Shown one piece after another: positions 61,552 to 64,000 of a stretch of DNA of 64,000 nucleotides. The DNA comes from Lucifuga dentata (Eukaryota; Chordata; Actinopteri; Ophidiiformes; Bythitidae). Below the pieces are notes generated by a model, which searched no databases, was not told the DNA's origin, and saw nothing but the letters and a program-made list of their open reading frames with translations. Numbering within the stretch: position 1 is the stretch's first letter; every line of letters begins with the position of its first letter. The position numbers and the translations under genes are program-made. The stretch spans positions 153,029-217,028 of the forward strand of contig VXCM01001539.1 of NCBI GenBank assembly GCA_014773175.1. The letters run 5' to 3'.

Positions 61552-61600
61552 NAAAAAAAAAAAAACAGCAACAACAAAACAACATAAATTAATGAAATTT

Positions 61601-61700
61601 TCATTTCTCTGACTCCTTCCATCCTCTTGCATTCCTTCCAAACTTGTAAACCAATCTGCGTCCATCGACTCGTTCTAGGATTTCTCTTTTGTAGTAATAT
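61601..61700 (-). CDS. ehf: ETS transcription factor EHF, last coding exon (partial gene)
   Basis: Acceptor CTGTTACAG then 100 bp to a TGA at 61601-61603. It enters in phase 2 and encodes [20 protein letters not shown], then [13 protein letters not shown]. This is the end of an ETS DNA-binding domain; human EHF ends [20 protein letters not shown] then GKNARGWRENEN. The Tyr-rich piece is the end of the DNA-recognition helix region. The rest of the gene, including the first part of the ETS domain, lies beyond 64000. ELF3 and ELF5 are paralogous alternatives, but position next to pdhx favours ehf. Confidence 0.93.
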
Positions 61701-62316
61701 CTGTAACAGAGGGCACATGCACAGCCATTCCAAATGTAGAACACGCAATATGAGTTTAAAAATTGTTTTTCTATATAACCCACATGCTCATTAGACTGAA
61801 AAACAATGAAATGCGGTTTCAACACTACCTGAGCCTCAATATCCTATCCCTTTTACCCCTTATCCCTGTTATCTTTCAGCTGCTAGTAGCTGCAGTTAGC
61901 AAGCTTGTTGTCAGAAGTAGGAGTTTTTGTTGAAATGGTGAAATGGGCATTGCTCAAAAATCAGCAGTAAAAACAGTGGGTATGTTTCATAAAAAATTAT
62001 GGTATGGCTATGATAACTGAAGCTCATTCTAAAAGCTTCCCATACAGTAGGTTAATCAGCATATCGTTGTTCCATTACTGACATGTTGGTGTAAGGTGTG
62101 TCACAAGTAAAAGCCAATGAAGACTGATGTGTTAATGAGCTGCTTCATATTTAAGAGCCATGCTTCATACTTCTTGATATGTTGTAAAAGTGAAATTGAC
62201 ATGTTAAATCAGCAAAAGAAACATAAATTCCCTGCTTGAGAGCTCCATGTTTTAAGTGAGGAGGGACAGAAAGCTGCAATGGTATCCACGCACAAAAAAC
62301 GGGATTCTGGTGCATG

Positions 62317-62362
<46 letters not shown>

Positions 62363-64000
62363 TGAGAAACATACAGTGCAGCAGATGATGCTTGAAGAAG
62401 AGGTACTAGAATGTGTGCAAGATCAGTCCTAAACTCTCCATTTAAACACATTCACTGGCTGATCAGCTGAGCAGGCTTATCTATCAAATGTATTGATCAC
62501 ATGTGAGGCAAATACAGTTGAAAACATCACCCAGATTTTGTACCCATGAAATTTACCAGGGGGGAATTTGTGTTTTACAAATTGCTTCCCCGACATCTAA
62601 ATAAGGAAATACCATAGTAATGCCTCTCTTATGGAAAACATGCTGGTTACTGGCATTTATAAATGAAGAAACGTGATTGCGAGACTATTTGCCTTTATCA
62701 ACATGTTAAATCCGGAACAGTGTTTTATGAATTCCACCCAGGGCCTTTAAGGTTGAGTGGACTGAGAAATATTCTACCTTTTATATTCCAGGACTTGGTT
62801 AGTTGTCCTGAGTTGGAGCTTTTGGAAATTGAATATTGAATTATTTATATTTTAATAAATTCTTCATCAAAGTGATGGTTGAAATATTTTGAAAAAGTTT
62901 ATCAGTAATTGAATGACTAATAGGGCCTAAACTGCTCAACAGACATAACTTGATCTGGAGTTGTGATATTACCTGTTTCTCTGCTTGTTCAGAACAAAAG
63001 TACAAAAAAAAAAAAAAAAAAAAAAAGCACTAAATTTAAATAATTCACCATGAATGGCAAAACAGAGAACACCAATCCATTTGGTCATGCCATCATACTG
63101 TAAAACATTTAGCTGCACTACAGAAAATAAAAAATCAGCTTTAGTGACGGCAGCTTAGGGCACATTTTCTATTTGCCAGTAGGTTACACTACAGTGAAAT
63201 TAAGCTCACTAGATTAGTACATTTGAATGTAAAGCTGTGACTATTGTAGCAGTCAGGATGATTTACTGTGGAGAAGGTATTTCATTTCACCAAGGGGAAA
63301 GCCAAAAAAAAAAAAAAAAANAAAAAAAAAAGAAAAAAAAAAAAGAGTATTCTAGGTCATCATCAATGGCAAATACTAAATATGTAATGTAAGGAAAGCT
63401 GATTTAAGATGTGTAGCTCTTAATGTTGTTACCAATAAACACCTAAAATTGTGTTAAAGTACAGTAAATTTCTTTCAAGTGCATTATAAGCTACTTAAAT
63501 AAACTGGATTAGAAACAATGGGATGTGAAGTTTCTTTCTCATCACAGATTCATAAAGCCATTTCCAAATCAAAGAACCCTCCTATGCAAATGAAGGTTGT
63601 AGATGAGTTTCCTGAACATTCTGTCTATCAGTGGGAAAAAAAAAAAAAAAGTAAAAGCCAAGTCACAAGCAGCATGCTAACACTTAGTGGGCCGTCTTTT
63701 CCACAGAGCTGAATAGTTTGAAGAAAAGCAGAAAAATCGATGTGAGATAACGTCACAGCCATCATAATTATCTCAACCCAAATTAATACTTTTGAGAGAA
63801 TCTGAGTCATGTCTGCAACAGATGAAACATCCACAGACTCCCACAGAATTTCTTCAACAGAGTTTCATATAACTGCCAGATACGGTAATAATCGAGCTTG
63901 GGCTGCAACCTTTAATGTGTGGGTCTGTAAAGCCCTTTGTCACAGTTCTGCATGTCTGGTCAGCCACTCACCTGCCATTTCTGCATGCCTGGTCCTCAGC
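61701..64000 (-). other. ehf intron (partial)
   Basis: Upstream of the last ehf exon. Contains a (GT)n run at 62316-62361 and poly-A tracts at 63003-63026 and 63305-63344, the latter with an N at 63321. The preceding ETS exon (the part containing the Trp-rich first helix) was not found, so the intron probably continues past the window. Confidence 0.6.
62316..62361. repeat. (GT)n microsatellite
   Basis: About 20 GT units with a GC interruption near the start, in the ehf intron. Confidence 0.95.

Noticed and set aside
63960..64000. Possible ehf exon end (GGCAG|GTGAGT) at the window edge
   Set aside because: The phase would fit, but the readable residues before the donor do not resemble the ETS helix that must precede YYYKREIL.
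1..64000. CRISPR arrays, operons, tRNA or rRNA genes
   Set aside because: The tandem repeats are all simple or assembly-made, no cloverleaf or rRNA sequence was recognised, and the genome is clearly a vertebrate's.

Overview
The window looks like ray-finned fish (teleost) nuclear DNA. It is AT-rich and has short exons flanked by GT/AG introns, abundant (CA)n and (GA)n microsatellites, and many decayed DNA transposons of types common in fish. All three recognisable genes lie on the minus strand. Their order matches the vertebrate block EHF - (APIP) - PDHX - CD44 known from human 11p13.

1-16.5 kb: cd44, hyaluronan receptor. Eight coding exons can be joined in phase from the ATG at 16460 to the stop at 318 (425 codons): signal peptide, Link module, long acidic mucin-like stalk, transmembrane helix and CD44-type cytoplasmic tail. 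16.5-26.4 kb: intergenic, with the cd44 upstream flank, an old Tc1-like transposon and other repeats. 26.4-54.1 kb: pdhx, the E3-binding protein of the mitochondrial pyruvate dehydrogenase complex. Eleven exons join in phase to 498 codons: presequence, lipoyl domain, subunit-binding domain, and an E2-like acyltransferase domain without the catalytic His. 54.1-61.6 kb: no gene recognised; transposon debris and assembly-join artefacts. The gene expected here from mammals, apip, is not seen. 61.6-64 kb: last coding exon of ehf (end of the ETS DNA-binding domain) and part of the preceding intron.

The genes are neighbours by ancestry and do not share a pathway: cd44 works at the cell surface, pdhx in the mitochondrial matrix, ehf in the epithelial nucleus. 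The assembly has many single-N joins. Four of them sit between exact 61-67 bp direct duplications, so these are very probably artefacts. I found no convincing undescribed system. The most useful observations are the apparent absence of apip, the altered hyaluronan-binding module of cd44, a transposon just past the ehf stop codon, and a family of MITEs with long inverted repeats.
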